From Podocnemis expansa (lineage: Eukaryota; Chordata; Testudines; Podocnemididae), in NCBI GenBank assembly GCA_007922195.1, contig ML681994.1:51950565-52014564 (forward strand): a stretch of DNA of 64,000 bases, in the 5' to 3' direction. The stretch's first letter is position 1, and each line of letters opens with the position of its first letter. Under the pieces are notes generated by a model that saw only the letters and a list, made by a program, of their open reading frames with translations, was not told the origin of the DNA and ran no database searches. Shown one piece after another: positions 34,180 to 47,504 of this stretch. The position numbers and the translations under genes were made by a program.

Positions 34180-36050
34180 CTTGCATTTCAATATGGCACT
34201 GACTTTCATTTGAAACCTCATGTGACATTCTTTGGGGAACTAAAATGCACAGCTCATGAGATTCTGTACACCTCTGTGCCCTCCAGCCCTGCTTGCCAGT
34301 TGGCATGACGACACTCTTGGAATCAATATACTCTAAATACAACAGCCAGCTCTTTTTCTGTTTGGGCGTATCCTTGTTCAGTTTCTGACTCGGCCCTGTT
34401 GGCATAAGTAATCACCCATTCCTGCAGAAGAGCTTCTCCCGATATTTCCTCCAGTGTATCACATTGAAGTGTCACTGGCTTTCTGGCTAGTAATACTTCA
34501 GGACAGGGGCATCCATTATCATTTGTTTCAATGTGTCAAATGCTTACAGCTGCACACCTGTCCAGTTCCACTCAACATCATGTCTCACAAGCTGACGTAT
34601 GGGTTCCACTAACCGCAGCCAGGCGTGGACAGAACATTTATCATTCCTATGAAGTGCTGCAGCCCTTCCACATCCACTGGAGCTGGCTTATCTCGGACAG
34701 CCTTGATCTTGTTGGGCTCCTATTTCAGTCCCTCTGCTGGTCAAGTTGCATTTTTCTGGGTTCAGTGTTACGTACTTGTTCATGCACCAAGCTTGTAGTT
34801 TGTCATGGACTTGTCTGACTTCTCTGTAATTATTCCTTTGGCTTACAATAAGGATACCACCTGGTATTTTCATTGAGTGTCTCTCAGCACTTGATTGAAC
34901 CTCCTCTGGAACACCTCTGATGCTGGCTTATGCTTATTGGCCTATGCAGCCATCTGTAATTACCAAATGGTGTTGCAAAGGTCTTTGGCATCCTGGACTC
35001 TTTATCCAGACATGTGTGCCAAAACCATTCTGCATACCACATACTGTAAAACGTCTGGCTTTGGAAAGTGCTGGAAAGATGTCATCAGTTACAGACAGTG
35101 GATAGTGCCATCTTTTCAAAGCCTGAATCACTGGCTTTGGATCAATGCAGACGTGTAATCTACCTCATGGCATCTTTACTTGCACCATGCTATTAGTACT
35201 GCTCTCTCTGTCATGATACCCCTATTCTGCCAGTTTTCAGGCTCCTTGCATACTAAATTTAAGTAGTGACATTGGGATTGTCCTTCTTTATAAGCACACA
35301 GGTTGCACATTGAAGTCTATTTCCAATTGCAGCTTTCTTTCCAGGCACACACTGCCTTTGAAAACATCCCTATTCTTTTTTTTAAGAGGTCTCCATTGTC
35401 TTTGGGACTGCTGCTTTTGCTTCTTGCACTGCAGCTATAGAATTCTGATACTTGATCAGATCCACAGTCTGTAAAGCTCTATTCCCCAAAAGGACCTATA
35501 GGGCTTATCATCCACTACCACAATTTTCACTTGGTACTACATGTCATTTTTCAGGTTAGTTACTACCAGGTCACATTTTCACTCCACAGTTTCATTCTGC
35601 TTTTGAGAGTAGTAAGTCCCTAAGGCTCCTAAGACTCCTGTGAGGCTTGAAGCACTGGCAATCTTCAGACTGCCTTGTTCCCAAATAAGGTAAAATGATA
35701 GTTTTATTTTCCAGCTGTTGTTCCCCCACATGACCAAGCCTACATACAGCCTTGACCCTTCCTTCCACTGGGTTGATTGCCAAACAAGTTTTGTGCATGT
35801 ACATCCAAGGGTCTGGGAGACTTCACATTGAGCTCCATTAGCCAGTGGCTGCGCTACCAAGAATTCACAGCTCTGATGTTGACACCATGCTTTATGTGCA
35901 AAGTGTGATGCTGAATGCATGTCAAATTAAAAACGGGGCCTTTATTAAACCCTGTACATTGTTCTCTCAGTATGTCTGAACTGCTTCCTGCCTGACTCCC
36001 CATATTCCCTGTTTTTCTGGTATCCATCAAGAGCCCTCCATAGAACATGG
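34180..36050 (-). mobile_element. Ty3/Gypsy pol relic, RT and RNase H, antisense
   Basis: Read on the minus strand from high to low coordinates, CIDPKPVIQALKRWHYPL and VTDDIFPALSKARRFTV (about 35150-35050) are Gypsy RT. Around 34870-34750 are KIPGGILIVSQ and YVTLNPEKCNL (RT C-terminal LNxEKC). Then EPNKIKAVRDKPAPVDVEGL and HFIGMIN appear near 34710-34620. RNase H follows with DAPVLKYY, EWVITYANRAESETE and YAQTEKELAVVF (34500-34340). Many stops and frameshifts are present. The part above 35200 is the expected protease-RT linker, with weaker similarity. No 5' LTR was recognised beyond 36050. Confidence 0.8.
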
Positions 36051-37673
36051 GCCCTCAACTCCATTTCCACTGATCATGATACACTCTGTTTCAGAGACCA
36101 ATACATACCAATTAGCAATTTGCTGTAGTTATTACCAGTGCATTCATGAATTCCATGTACAAGTTCAAACACTTCTTATGACTTTACGACTGGGTTTGAT
36201 CACTTCCCAGTTAGTTTACTAACGGAAAAAGAAGGGTCAGTAGATCATTGATTGTTTGCAACAGCACTGGCTTCATTCATGGCAGCTTCTAGTTTCTCTA
36301 CCAGAGAGAAGGGCCTCAGTGCAGAAAATGCACCAAAAAGAGATAAGGGAAACATGAGAAACCCACAGCTCTTTCTATACCAGCCACCTGCATATGTCCA
36401 GTGTAGTCTGCAGTGGGCAGTTGGCAGGCGAAGGGAGCAGGGCCAGGGAACCAGAGAATATACTGACTCAGAACACAGCTACAGACAGCATCATTAGCAG
36501 CAGAGCCTATGAAAATGATTTTCCTCTTCCCAGGATCAGAAATACCTGTGATGGCACACAGGGGTTCCATTTACACACCTCACTACTGGGGTGAAAGTCA
36601 GTCCTATGACAACTGTATCTCAGACCTGCAGCCAGTACTTCCTCCGTACTGCCGATTCTTCACAACATTTTCTTTTGAAGGACTGTATAACTAGAGATGC
36701 TAAATAAAGCAGCTGTATGCCCCTGCAACACAATTGCTATGATCCTGAAGACACTGCAAAGCATGTAGGAGCAGAACCCAAAGGAGTGAGTCTGGAAAGC
36801 TCTTTATGCATATTATATATTTCTTACAGCTCTAGGAAGATATCAAATACAAATGGTGTATTGAGCTTAACAGCAGGGCTTCTGAATTTGTAAAAGTTGT
36901 AAGTTCTCATGCACTGACTAGAGTGGGTATTTTATTACACAGTCCCTAAATCCTATGTCACTGACAGCTCAGGAATCAGACCAATGAATTGAACAGTTAG
37001 ATCATTCACTTAAATCAGCACTACAGAAATTAACACAACCAGAAGACTTCTAAATCTGTCAAAGCAATTGACTGAGCTGCGTCAATTTCTTCATGGCCAC
37101 AGAAAGTAGTATTTCAAGCATCTCTGACTTCAAGATGCATTTTTCCTGTGTAACGGGTAGAAAACTCCAGAGAATATTAAAAATAAAACCATAAATGAAA
37201 ATGTCAACATGAAGTACAAAACTGTGTCTTCAGAAAAATACATTATTGCTTTTGAAATGATTTTGCTTAAAGATGGTTAGCTTTGCTCTCCTACAGCTGT
37301 AGATGACTGACACTCAAGGTGCAATAAGAGGGGTGGCCCAGAAAATAAAAGAATTCGATTTCTGATTTGTATAGTGCCTTCCACAGTTCACACAGAGCTT
37401 CATACAAAACTCATTTATGAAGACTATTAACCTACTGTGAACAGACACAAATATATCTAAGAAAATTTTAAAAAGTGATGCAATTTGTGAATATCTAATA
37501 GACTGAGGCAGAATGTTTTAAAACTAAAACATGGCAAATGAAAATTATGTTACCCATCATTCAGTTCTTGTCCCACAGCTCAGAAACACAGAATAAGAGA
37601 AACAAACAGAAAATTAAAACAACAGAAGAACTAAGGTACATCGGAAATAGCCTACACCCCTCATACTTTTCTA
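36051..37673. other. Intron stretch, nothing recognised
   Basis: No repeat family or exon is recognised. The gag and 5' LTR of the neighbouring Gypsy copy might have lain here but cannot be seen. Confidence 0.45.
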
Positions 37674-37675
37674 TA

Positions 37676-38043
37676 CAGCTAGTCCTCACTTAGTGACCTA
37701 CTCGTTTAGTGACCCCTCAGAGTTATGACCGGCTCTCTGATGAGTTGGTATTATGGCGATGTACGAGAACTCGCATCAACTCTCTCAGATTACCTATATT
37801 TACAGTACACTATGCAAACTAAGTTCAGTACATTAGAGCTTAAAACATTTAAAATATATATTAAAAATGTTATAAATGATGCAAAGGTGACATTAAAACT
37901 ATCTACAGATGGTTGAAAAACCCACTACCAGTAAAGTACATTATGCCTGAAATACCGGTAAGGGCTGCTCCTCGTTTAGTGACCAATTCGTTTATCAACC
38001 GGGTTTCAGGAACGGAACCCGGTCACTAAGTGAGGACTACCTG
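37676..38043. mobile_element. pogo/Tigger-like MITE, 368 bp
   Basis: CAGCTAGTCCTCACTTAGTG at the left and CACTAAGTGAGGACTACCTG at the right are near-perfect inverted termini. Both are flanked by TA, the Tc/mariner target. Secondary blocks TCGTTTAGTGACC recur near both ends. It has no transposase frame. Confidence 0.88.
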
Positions 38044-38045
38044 TA

Positions 38046-39724
38046 TTTGAAACTGGCCCTGAAAACAAGAGGTGTTCTAAACACAGAAGCCCCCTGTACA
38101 CTCACTGGCACTGAGAAATGTGATTTTAACACAAATACGTTAAGGCAAAATTAAGAAAAAATAAATATATCGAAAACATGTATCTTTCTGTCTGCAGTGT
38201 TTAGCTGAGTGACTTTTTCTACCTTTACTCGAGCTACTGTAAATAACCAAAAGCCCAACACAATAGTAATTATAAAATACCATCCATTGCTATGGTTTAG
38301 CTAAGTAGTGAGGAATTTTTTTTTAATTGTTAAGTAGTTGCTATGGTGGCACCATATCAGCAACTTTAAGAAGTTAACATGAAAGAAAATAATGATTTGT
38401 AAACATTTTGTTGTTTTTCAAGGCTAGAGGGAAGCACTCAGGTCAAATTGCTCAAACATTTAATTTTTTTTAATACAAACTCTTACAAAGTCTAAGTCAA
38501 AAGAAATAATATGGGGGTTGGAGGAGTTTATCATTGTTTGTTTGGTTTGTTTCTTTAATGCTAGTACAAATGGATTTTTAAACAAATATACACTTCCTGG
38601 TGTATTTGACACTCAAATACTGCAGCACTATGCTAAGAGAAACTAAATATAAAACTGATTAGAACCTGACTATAAAGAAAACTGAAAATTTCAGTGAAAA
38701 ATAAATTAGATATTATTTCTGTTTTGACAATCTATGCTGTTATTGGTGACAGATACATTTTCCAGACAAATTTCCTTTTCTATTATTTTACATCATTGTT
38801 CATAATCTGTTAAAAATTTGCCCCAGTCTTGTAAACACATAACGGCACATACATAAATCCTTTATTCATATGAATGATCCCATTTAGGCCTTTCCATTTC
38901 AGGAAAATGCATCATCTTAGAAAATGCATCATCTTAGCTAACACATGATGTTAAACAAAATTTTGCCCTTACAGTAGATAAGGAGAGTCTCATTTCAAAA
39001 CAGGATTACCCTTAGTTGTCTAGCTACCCTCGTCAGAAATTGCACCACTTTTAAAATTTCATCCTGAAACCTGCTTTCCAGTCTCCTTTTGACAGGACAG
39101 CTATAAGCAGCTAACATGTTTAAATATGAGTGTGGTGAGCCACGCTAAAGGCACAACTACATGTGATCATGCTAAACTGAAAATTTTAGTTAGCACTTTG
39201 TCTAATAGTCATTTTTCTCCACTATAGACAAAGCCATCAAAGGCAGTGGGGCTCTTCACAAAAGTAAAACTACAGACACACTGTAAGAATTTGTGACATT
39301 GAAGCCAGTATTTCATTGAAATACACTTACAAGAAAGTCATTTATCTTTACATTAGTAAAGAAAGGAAATAAAAAACATTTTTATTGAAAACACTGTCTG
39401 GGGCTAGCTACATTGGGCAACTAGGCATTGCATACAACTGACTTCATTTTCATTAAACTGCACTGACAGCACAGTCATTTATCTTTTTTCAGTGCTTCCT
39501 CTCCTTTTATCTTTCTTCCTTATGTTTCTATATTTTTCCTTTTTCATGCAGTGTTGCTGAATGATGATGAGCAAAATCTCAATCAGTTTCTTTCAGGTGA
39601 AAAGTTATGGTATGGAACTCCAGCTCTTTCATTTTGGAGTTTCTACATAGTTTGAATAAGTGACACACATTTTGCCGGCACTAGCTGGATCTATGGATTG
39701 GTTCAGTAGCTGTCCATCTCTAAA
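38046..39724. other. Intron stretch, nothing recognised
   Basis: The sequence is AT-rich. The only local structure is a short tandem duplication of AAAATGCATCATCTTAG near 38905-38940. Confidence 0.5.
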
Positions 39725-39950
39725 GTTTCAAAGGGGCAGCCGTGTTAAGGGTTTGAACCTTAACAACTGCTCTGATTTGCTGTTATTGTAGGACCTGATC
39801 CCATGTTTTAGACTCCCTTGCATTTATTTTCATTCCATTCTGTTAAGCTCCCCCATCTTTGAAGCATCTGACAAAGTGGGATTTTTTCCCATGAAAGCTC
39901 ATGCAAAAAATAAATCTGTTAGCCTTTAAGTGCCACAGGACTCCTTGTCC
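39725..39950. mobile_element. Foldback element copy 5 (right arm with centre)
   Basis: GGGTTTGAACCTTAACAACT, GACCTGATCCCATGTTTTAG, CATTCCATTCTGTTAAGCTC, CATCTGACAAAGTGGGATTT and GCCACAGGACTCCTTG lie in the order of a complete right arm. Confidence 0.85.
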
Positions 39951-39974
39951 ATCTCTACCCTGGGACTGATAGTG

Positions 39975-40175
39975 TAGATCATATTTCTGAATAGCACAAG
40001 GTGGCTCCAAAACACTGAAGTGAATAGAGTTTAATCTGGTTACACAGCAGTGACTTGCACTCTTTGTCCCTTAACTAAACAAAGTCTGCTCACAGCTGCC
40101 TGAATAGTCTTAACTCACCATCCTGAGTCTACTTACGGAAATGGTCTGAGATTCATTTTCAACAGCCTGAGCCAG
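39975..40175 (+). repeat. Direct repeat unit, copy A
   Basis: It is a near copy of 40625-40820, with ATAGCACAAGGTGGCTCCAA at 39991 and 40641 (offset 650). Strong identity lasts about 170 bp, through CTTTGTCCCTTAACTAAAC and AGTCTTAACTCACCATCCTG. The type is unknown. Confidence 0.85.
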
Positions 40176-40624
40176 ACTGACCCATCTGGCCTACGAATCT
40201 GAAGATTTTTACAACAAAAATAAAATCAGAGGCCAAGCTGTAATGTCTTAAAGAGGGCTGATTTTATAGGACCTTTTTGAAAATGAGGACTCATTTAAGG
40301 AGTCTAAGTTTGCATAAAAAATTGAGGCACTGAAAATTTAGGACAGAAAATTCAAAATATGTGTTGAATATTTTTATAATTGGTTGGCTGTTTTAAAGCA
40401 ACCAGTCATTTCCACTCTTCCACGCTCAATTCTTCTCCAAAAATAGTTTTAAAGTTATTAAATATTTAACTGATGTCCTTAAGAAACTTTTTCTTAATTG
40501 CTCAATATTTTTATCATGCACTTTTACACACAGTGGGAATTGGCTTGAGTTAAGACTGCAAGAATAACTCCTAAAGAATATTTAAATTAGATTGACTAAC
40601 CATGTGTATAAAGGACTCATAATG

Positions 40625-40820
40625 TGGATCACGTTTAGCGATAGCACAAGGTGGCTCCAAAACACTGAAGTGAATAGATTTTAATCTGCTTACACAGCTG
40701 TGACTTGCACTCTTTGTCCCTTAACTAAACAAAGAATGCTCACAGCTGCCTGCATAGTCTTAACTCACCATCCTGCACCTACAAACCAAAATGACCTGAC
40801 ATTCGTTTTCAACATTACCA
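40625..40820 (+). repeat. Direct repeat unit, copy B
   Basis: This is the second copy of the unit at 39975-40175, in the same orientation. The 450 bp between the units has no counterpart after copy B, so this is not a simple tandem duplication. Confidence 0.85.
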
Positions 40821-42109
40821 CAATAGCGAGGACTGACATTAAGCCTCACCTTCTGACTTGTGAATCCAGATCAAGCAAAACTAGAGCTTCCTACCCAGTC
40901 ATTTGAAAAAATTCCTGCTACAAAACAGAGGAGTCAAGCGCCACTCCCTTAATTGTCCCAAACTTGTCTGCCAAGCCAGCAGAATCGCAGTCATAGATAA
41001 GCAGAGTAAGTAATGTCTCCAGAAGGTAACAGATAAGCAGTAAGTAATGTGTCCAATAATATGGCTGTGTGTTTGGGAAGAGTTAGGGAATATAAATGAA
41101 GGCTTCTTGCTAACAGGAGGATGAGGTGCCTGTGAGACGCATGATAAAGAGAGAGAGATCATAATCCCTAAATGGCTAGAGGTATAATCAATGTATACCT
41201 CTCTGCCAGCATGAAACAGTTCATGAAACTAGGTGTTCGGAGGAAGTCACAGCACTAAGAGAAAAAGAGCCAAGGATCAGTCTAAGAACCACGAGCAGAG
41301 GAGTGAAAGTTACACTGATGCAACTCAAAAAAGTAGGGATAAACATTTGAACCTAAAATTGTTTACCAGAACCAATCATCGAGACCTCAGTAGGTTTGCC
41401 CCTTGCTAGTAAATGACCTAATATATCTGAAAAGAAACATCTTTTACAGCACTTGGTTCTTACGGCCAAGTCTCCACATAGCTGCTTCTTGGATATCAGC
41501 TTGTATGTGCCAAAAAGTAGCAACAGGGCATGAAACCTCAACATGGGAATGGGTTGAATAATTTAACACTCACCCATCTTCTATTATAGCACATATGTAT
41601 GGACAACACAGTGTTCTGTATATTCCTTCTTACCCAACAATACACAAATATCAAAACTATGACAATAGGCATTTCCATATAACCAGCTGCACTATGATTC
41701 ACTAATCCTTTTCTCCTTACAATACTTTGTGATAGTATAATCATTCTCCAACCCTGCATGAGTCATCAAAGTATTTTGTAGTAAAGACAAATGTTATAAT
41801 ACGCCCTATTGTAACTATGCAAATTACAAATCTTCATTTCCATACATATTTTATGCTTTCTTTGGCTTTCTGTCTGCTGCTCAAGCTGCTTTCATGCATA
41901 TACTAGTGAGAGTTTCACTAAGTTTTTTCCCAGTAGCTCTGAAAGTCAGACCTCACACCTCCTTTAAGTAGCTGTCGAAAAAGGTCCTACCTCCTGAAGA
42001 GCTTCAAGATCACAGTTTTGAGATTTTTCAGCAGCTTATCATCCTGGGCCACTACTCTTCATTAAAAATCTCCTCCACTTCCTCTTTCTCATGCACATTG
42101 TTGCACTAG
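40821..42109. other. Intron stretch, nothing recognised
   Basis: No repeat family or exon was recognised. Confidence 0.5.
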
Positions 42110-42585
42110 TTCCAAATGGGTAGCCATGTTAGTCTAGTTCAGCAAAACAAACAAGCAGTCCTGTGGCACTTAAAGACTAACAAATCTATTTATCTTATGA
42201 GTTTTCATGGGAGAAAATCCCACTTCATCAGACACTTTGAAGATGGGGGAACTTACAGAACTGGAGAAAAATAAATGCGCGGAAGTGCAAGTCATAGGAT
42301 CAGGTCACTTTAACAGCAAATCAAAGCAATTATTAAGATTCAAACACAGGAGAACAGCATATAGAGGAAGATGAGGTCAAAAGTGATTTTCTCCCACAAA
42401 AGCTCATGCAATAAGTAAATTTGTTAGTCCTTACAGTGCTACAGGACTTCTTGTTTGTTTTCCCCATCATAAAGCATCTGCCAAAGTGGGATTTTCTCCT
42501 ACGACAGCTCATGCAATAAATAAATTTGTTAGTCTTTAAATGCCACAGGTCTCCTTGCTTGTATTGCTGGACTAGGTCATGATAC
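42110..42585. mobile_element. Foldback element copy 6 (fullest copy, with extra right arm)
   Basis: TTCCAAATGGGTAGCCATGT, TAGTCTAGTTCAGCAAAAC and AGTCCTGTGGCACTTAAAGA begin the left arm. It then runs through GGGGGAACTTACAGAACTGG and GGATCAGGTCACTTTAACAG to a centre near 42360. Two successive right-arm pieces follow (42382-42460 and 42465-42570), each with CTCATGCAATAA and GTTAGTC motifs. Confidence 0.88.
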
Positions 42586-42628
42586 ATCATCACCAATAAG
42601 GGACTACATAACCTCAGAGGCTGAAGAC

Positions 42629-42813
42629 CAGTGGTTTTCAACTTCGGGTCAGGACCCAGTACTGGGTCACAGACCCTCAGACACTTGGTCATGGCACGCC
42701 TGCTGCTGCCACCAAAAGACTGGAATGTATTGCTCAAAGATGCAATTGCTGGGTCATGGGCATGAGTGATTTTTTTCAACTGGGACCCAAGAAAAAACAT
42801 TTGAAAACCACTG
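42629..42813. mobile_element. hAT-type MITE (MER5-like ends)
   Basis: CAGTGGTTTTCAACTTCGGG and CATTTGAAAACCACTG are inverted termini. AGGACCCAGTACTGGGTCAC lies at one end and ACTGGGACCCAAG at the other. No convincing 8-bp duplication remains. Confidence 0.75.
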
Positions 42814-44404
42814 GCCTAGGCCATGTGCCCTGGTGTGTTCATGCATGGTGGATGACTGCACCCCTAAGCATGGGCCAGGTGATGTTCCAAGACCTCCGGG
42901 TGCGTTTCTGACTTGACTTTCTACATTAGTGCATGCTGAACTCACTAACTAGCCATTGGCATGTTCAATTTAATATGTTCTTGCTACAGTCTCATAGGTG
43001 GCTTTTTCTGTTTTCCGGTAAAAATGTCGTAGTGTCTAGTGTACACCACAGTATTCTGTTACATTAGAACCTAAAAAAAATTGTGACCCATTCGTTTTCC
43101 CACAGCCTAGAATGCAATATAATATATCTTTTGCTCCCATTAACTAAATACAACTGCCAAAAATTCCAATTGCCTTAACTTGGAGAATAAATACTAGCCA
43201 ATTCTAGGCAATACTGTTCATATTCTGGCTTTTTTCAACATGAGAACAAAATACTGCTCCATGGATCATGGGTTGAAAAGCAGAACATGATAGAGTATAC
43301 AAAAAAAGCCACAGGCACATCAGGAATTCAAACTAAATCTCTGCTTGAGAAAAGAAAATATTTCTGCCTGAGGTTCCAAAAGAGCAGCTGCTATGTTCTG
43401 CAAAAATATAATAAATATAGAGAGAAAATAAAGACCCCATTTCTCCAATATAGCAGTAATTTTTTCTTTTAAAAAAAAATCTATGTGCAACAGTAAGTAC
43501 ACACTTTTGAATGAACCAGAGTTATACACACAAAATTCCCCTGCATATCAGGGATTTGCAAACACATACCTGTATAGAAATGCAACTTTGACTTCAGCAA
43601 CCGCGAATTAGGTATGTGCTCATAGGAGTGTTTCTAATAAAAGGCAAAAGTCTACTTGTGAATCTGCTGAAAGGTGACTTAAATAAAGCCTATTGCGAGA
43701 TGAGTATAAGTTTTTCTTCAAGATTATTCCATTTTCTACTTCCCGAACTGCAAGCCTACATTTCAAATTGGGGTAGTGCTTGGGGGAAATGCCACATAGA
43801 TAGGTCAAAAAGGGTAAACCTCATTTTGATCTTTGCTTATTCAGTTTCCATAGGCTGGAAACCACTTATAAAAATTTAATTTCATTAGGGCAAGTTATTT
43901 TACCTATTCAATGGAAAATTTTACCCTTTATCTTGGTACGGTGGAGCTAGCTAAAAATTATATACATTTAGTAGTATGCATATTTTATATATGCTACTGT
44001 GAATGAACAAATGCACTTTAGTATGCCCTAATATTACTACATACAGGGAGAGAGACTTGGGTTTCTGATTTAGATACTGTATATCAATTACTTGGGTTCC
44101 ACACAAAAAAAAAAAAAAAATCAGAAAGCTTTCTGACAGGCATAAAATTGTCTCCCAATTGCTCCTTGGTATTTAAAGGGAAACTATCAGTTCACTCCAG
44201 AACACTATAAAATTTAAAGCATGTAGAAACACTCCTTGGCACAAATGTAGTAAACTGTAATTTGCTGCTGTCTGACCACCAGTTGATCAAGTTAGCTCTA
44301 AGAAGTTGAGTTGGTATGTGAATAAATGGATAAGAGACTTCCAAGGAAAATACACAGTGCTGAAAGTGGAGTTGATAATTCAACAGGTAGAATTCTGTCC
44401 CCTG
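42814..44404. other. Intron stretch, nothing recognised
   Basis: The sequence is AT-rich with homopolymer A near 44105. No repeat or exon was recognised. Confidence 0.5.
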
Positions 44405-44412
44405 GGCTAATG

Positions 44413-44618
44413 GCCATCATGTAGGCGAGTAGTGAAGCATTGGAATGAGCTGCCTAGGGAGGTGGTGGAATCTCCGTCTTTGGAGGTGTTTAAGGCCCGG
44501 CTAGACAAAACCATGACTGGGACGGTTTAGTGGGAGTGGTCCTGCCTCTGGCAGGGGGTTGGACTCGATGACCTCATGAGGTCCCTTCCAACCCTATGAT
44601 TCCATGATTCTATTAATT
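44413..44618 (+). mobile_element. CR1 LINE 3' end, sense
   Basis: GTGGTGGAATCTCCGTCTTT, GGAGGTGTTTAAGGCCCGGC, TTGGACTCGATGACCTCATG and CCTTCCAACCCTATGATTCC end in ATGATTCTATT, the CR1 terminal octamer repeat. A run of 23 A lies 80 bp further on (44701-44723) and is not part of CR1. Confidence 0.92.
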
Positions 44619-44927
44619 AAGGTGCTTTTGTCTATGGGATAAGAATTCAAATTGAGGTTTCAACCAGTTGTGGCCATTAAAACAATAAAGCAGTTTTTGT
44701 AAAAAAAAAAAAAAAAAAAAAAAGGAAAATGCAGTTGTCCCAGCCAAATATTAATCTAAGTAATTTAATTCTGTCTCCTAGATCCCCTCAGTCGGTTCAG
44801 CTGAATATGGTATTATTCTTCAGATCCTTTTCTAAACTGCTAAACAGCATTGCTGATGCTATATAAGGTCAGCATTTTTAAATCCTTGCAGCAGGAGCAT
44901 TTCAACGATAGTTGGAGTGAGCTATAC

Positions 44928-45394
44928 GGCGATGTCTACACCTAAAACCTTAGTTCACACTTGCTTAGTCCGAACTAAGTAGTTCGAAGTTAGTTGGAAC
45001 TAAACATGGTTTTGTAGTTCAGACTAACTTATTTTGAACTAACTGCACTTTTTTTTTTTTTTTTTACACTTCAAACTAACTTTTTAGTTCAAACTATAAA
45101 AGCACGGCTAATTCGAACTAAAAAGTTAGTTGAAACAAAAAACCCAGATAGTTTGAACTAACTGCTAATTCAAACTTATTTAGTTCAAACTAGCATGTCT
45201 AAATTGGGCTAGTTCAAACTGAATATGCAAATAAGTTTCAACTAAGCAGTTAGTTTGAATTAACCAGCTGACTAACTAATTCAAACTAAGCTTTTTTTTA
45301 GTTCAAACTAGAAAAAGCCTCGCACAGACAGGGTTCAAATTACTTCAAATTAAGTCTCCTTAATTCAAACTAATTTGCTAGCGTAGATATAGCC
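44928..45394. mobile_element. Harbinger-like MITE (palindrome-rich family, copy 3)
   Basis: GGCGATGTCTACACCTAAAA and GCTAGCGTAGATATAGCC form the ends. The interior alternates AGTTCAAACT and AGTTTGAACT type units and holds a poly(T) stretch at about 45050-45065. Confidence 0.82.
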
Positions 45395-45591
45395 AACATA
45401 TCTATTATCCCATTTATTCAAAATATGGGATTTACTACTTTCTGAAGCAAGTGGCTAGGACATAAGAATGTGACAATATAACTCCGCAAAGGTAAAGGTT
45501 ATGCAGGTCCTCTTCATCTGAACTAACCTGTACATGATTTGATGAAGTCTCTAACTGAGGAACTAAATAATATCTGACATTAGTTAGAACT

Positions 45592-45868
45592 TCCAAAGGG
45601 GGTAACCATGTTAGTCTAGTTTAGCAAAACAAACAAGGAGTCTGGGGCCACTCTTAAAGACAAACAAACTTATTTATCACATGAGCTTTCATGGGAGAGA
45701 AACCCACTTTGTCAGATCCTTGATGATGGGGAACTTGCATTAATTTTGCTCCAATTCTGTAAGTTTCCTATCTTCAAGCATCTGAGGAAGTGGGATTCTC
45801 TCCCATGAAAGCTCATGTAATAAACAAATTAGTTATCTTTAAAAGTGCCATCAGACTCGTTGTTCAGT
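45592..45868. mobile_element. Foldback element copy 7 (both arms)
   Basis: ACTTCCAAAGGGGGTAACCA, TAGTCTAGTTTAGCAAAAC and GAGCTTTCATGGGAGAGAAA form the left arm. CTTCAAGCATCTGAGGAAGT, CTCTCCCATGAAAGCTCATG and AAAAGTGCCATCAGACTC form the right. Confidence 0.88.
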
Positions 45869-47504
45869 TAGAACTTGCTGACAAACATTTTTCAGGATAA
45901 TTCAGTATGGGATAATTTTTTTATTATTATTACTACACTTTAGACCTCTCATCTTTCAGCAAAAACATCATCTGCTTTAGATAATGCTGCTCCAAATAAC
46001 ACCACAATGTACTCAATTCTCAACTCCAGCTGCTTTGTGCTGTCTCAACGGCACAAAAGAGCCAGAAAGCTGTCCAAAAATGAGCAGCTGAGAATATCCC
46101 CTGACATTGGGGGATTCTTTTCTTGGGTAGCAGAAAGTCAGCATAGCCACTTCTATGCTGGCAGTCCCCACCTTCTGTGGAGAGTGCATCCCATGGACAG
46201 GAAAGTATGAGAAAAGTGCAGAGCACTGGCAGATAATCAACCACTTTGTCAACTGTTACACTAAAGATTGAAACAAACCCCAGCCAATCCAAGGAGTGGG
46301 CAGGATACTAAGAAACACTTTCCCCTCATTCACTCCCCACAGAGGCACTGTGTTTTTACACTGAGTAAATAAGGCATGCTTAAGGGTAGCCTCAGATATA
46401 GGGTTATTGAATAAACCTGGCTGGGAAGAATCTGCAAACGACTCCACCAGCTGTATCTGCACTTTGGAAATGTACAACTGTGATAGGAAAAAAAAAATCG
46501 TTAAAGTTACAGCAGCCTAACTGCACATAAAGATGCACAAACAGGTAGCTACAGTGTGAAGACCTCTCAGGTGGATGCATTTTACCTACAGAGTTTACAA
46601 GAGCTATACCGTCATATCCTTAATAATAAAAGACATAATAAAAACAGAGCAGCTCTTCATCTAGTGTAAATAGGCATAGCTCCACTGAATGCAGAATCTT
46701 CAAAAGGATGGCTTCAGCAGAGAGTGTACATATTCATCCTAGTTATATTCAAAAATAACTAGACAGCTTTCAAAAAGAGAAATGATCATGCTGGACAGAG
46801 GACCAGCCTAGAATTTAACCTAAACTGTGATCGCTTCAAAACCAGAGAGTGACTGTGAGGAGGAGTTAGAATGTAAACAATTATGCAACTCTAACTCCAG
46901 AGATCATTGCCAGCCTGCTGCAAAACAACTGAACAAATACACTCAATTCCCATATGAAAAGTATGATTTAAAACTCACTGAAACCTTGGAATAGAGACTG
47001 CTTTATAAATAAATAAAAACATGCATCACTCTCCTGCCTCACATATACTGCACCTATCACTCAAGTAGATGTCAACTAAGACACCTGCCTAAGCAATTCC
47101 ATTTTCATTCGATAGAATGAAGTTGCTGTAGGTGTACAGGATAACATTGGTTTGACAGACAGATGTTCATGCTAGTGCAGGAATATTCTCACCTTCATGT
47201 TGTTCTAGGGTGAGATCTTTCCTAAGATTACATTTTGCTTCACTTTGCTCTTACAGAAAGAGTTTGGCTCATAGAGGAACCCTTACATAATGGATCTAGC
47301 TAAAAGCCTGATACAGTTCTGACTGATGTCAATAGCAGAACGCAGGTTGCTATAGTGGGAGCAGGATCGAGACCTTAAAGTGACTGATGCCACATAATTT
47401 GGTACTTCAGTAGAATATAAAAGAGTGAAGGAAGCATAAAGGGATACAGTATACCAAAGGAATAGCATGATGCACATATAGCCAGAAGACTTGCATTTTA
47501 CTAA
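45869..47504. other. Intron stretch, nothing recognised
   Basis: No repeat family or exon was recognised. The overlapping frames at 46007-46292 on both strands show no similarity. Confidence 0.5.

Noticed and set aside
44701..44723. A run as poly(A) tail of the CR1 at 44413-44618
   Set aside because: CR1 elements end in an ATTCTATG-type repeat, not poly(A), and the run lies 80 bp beyond that end.
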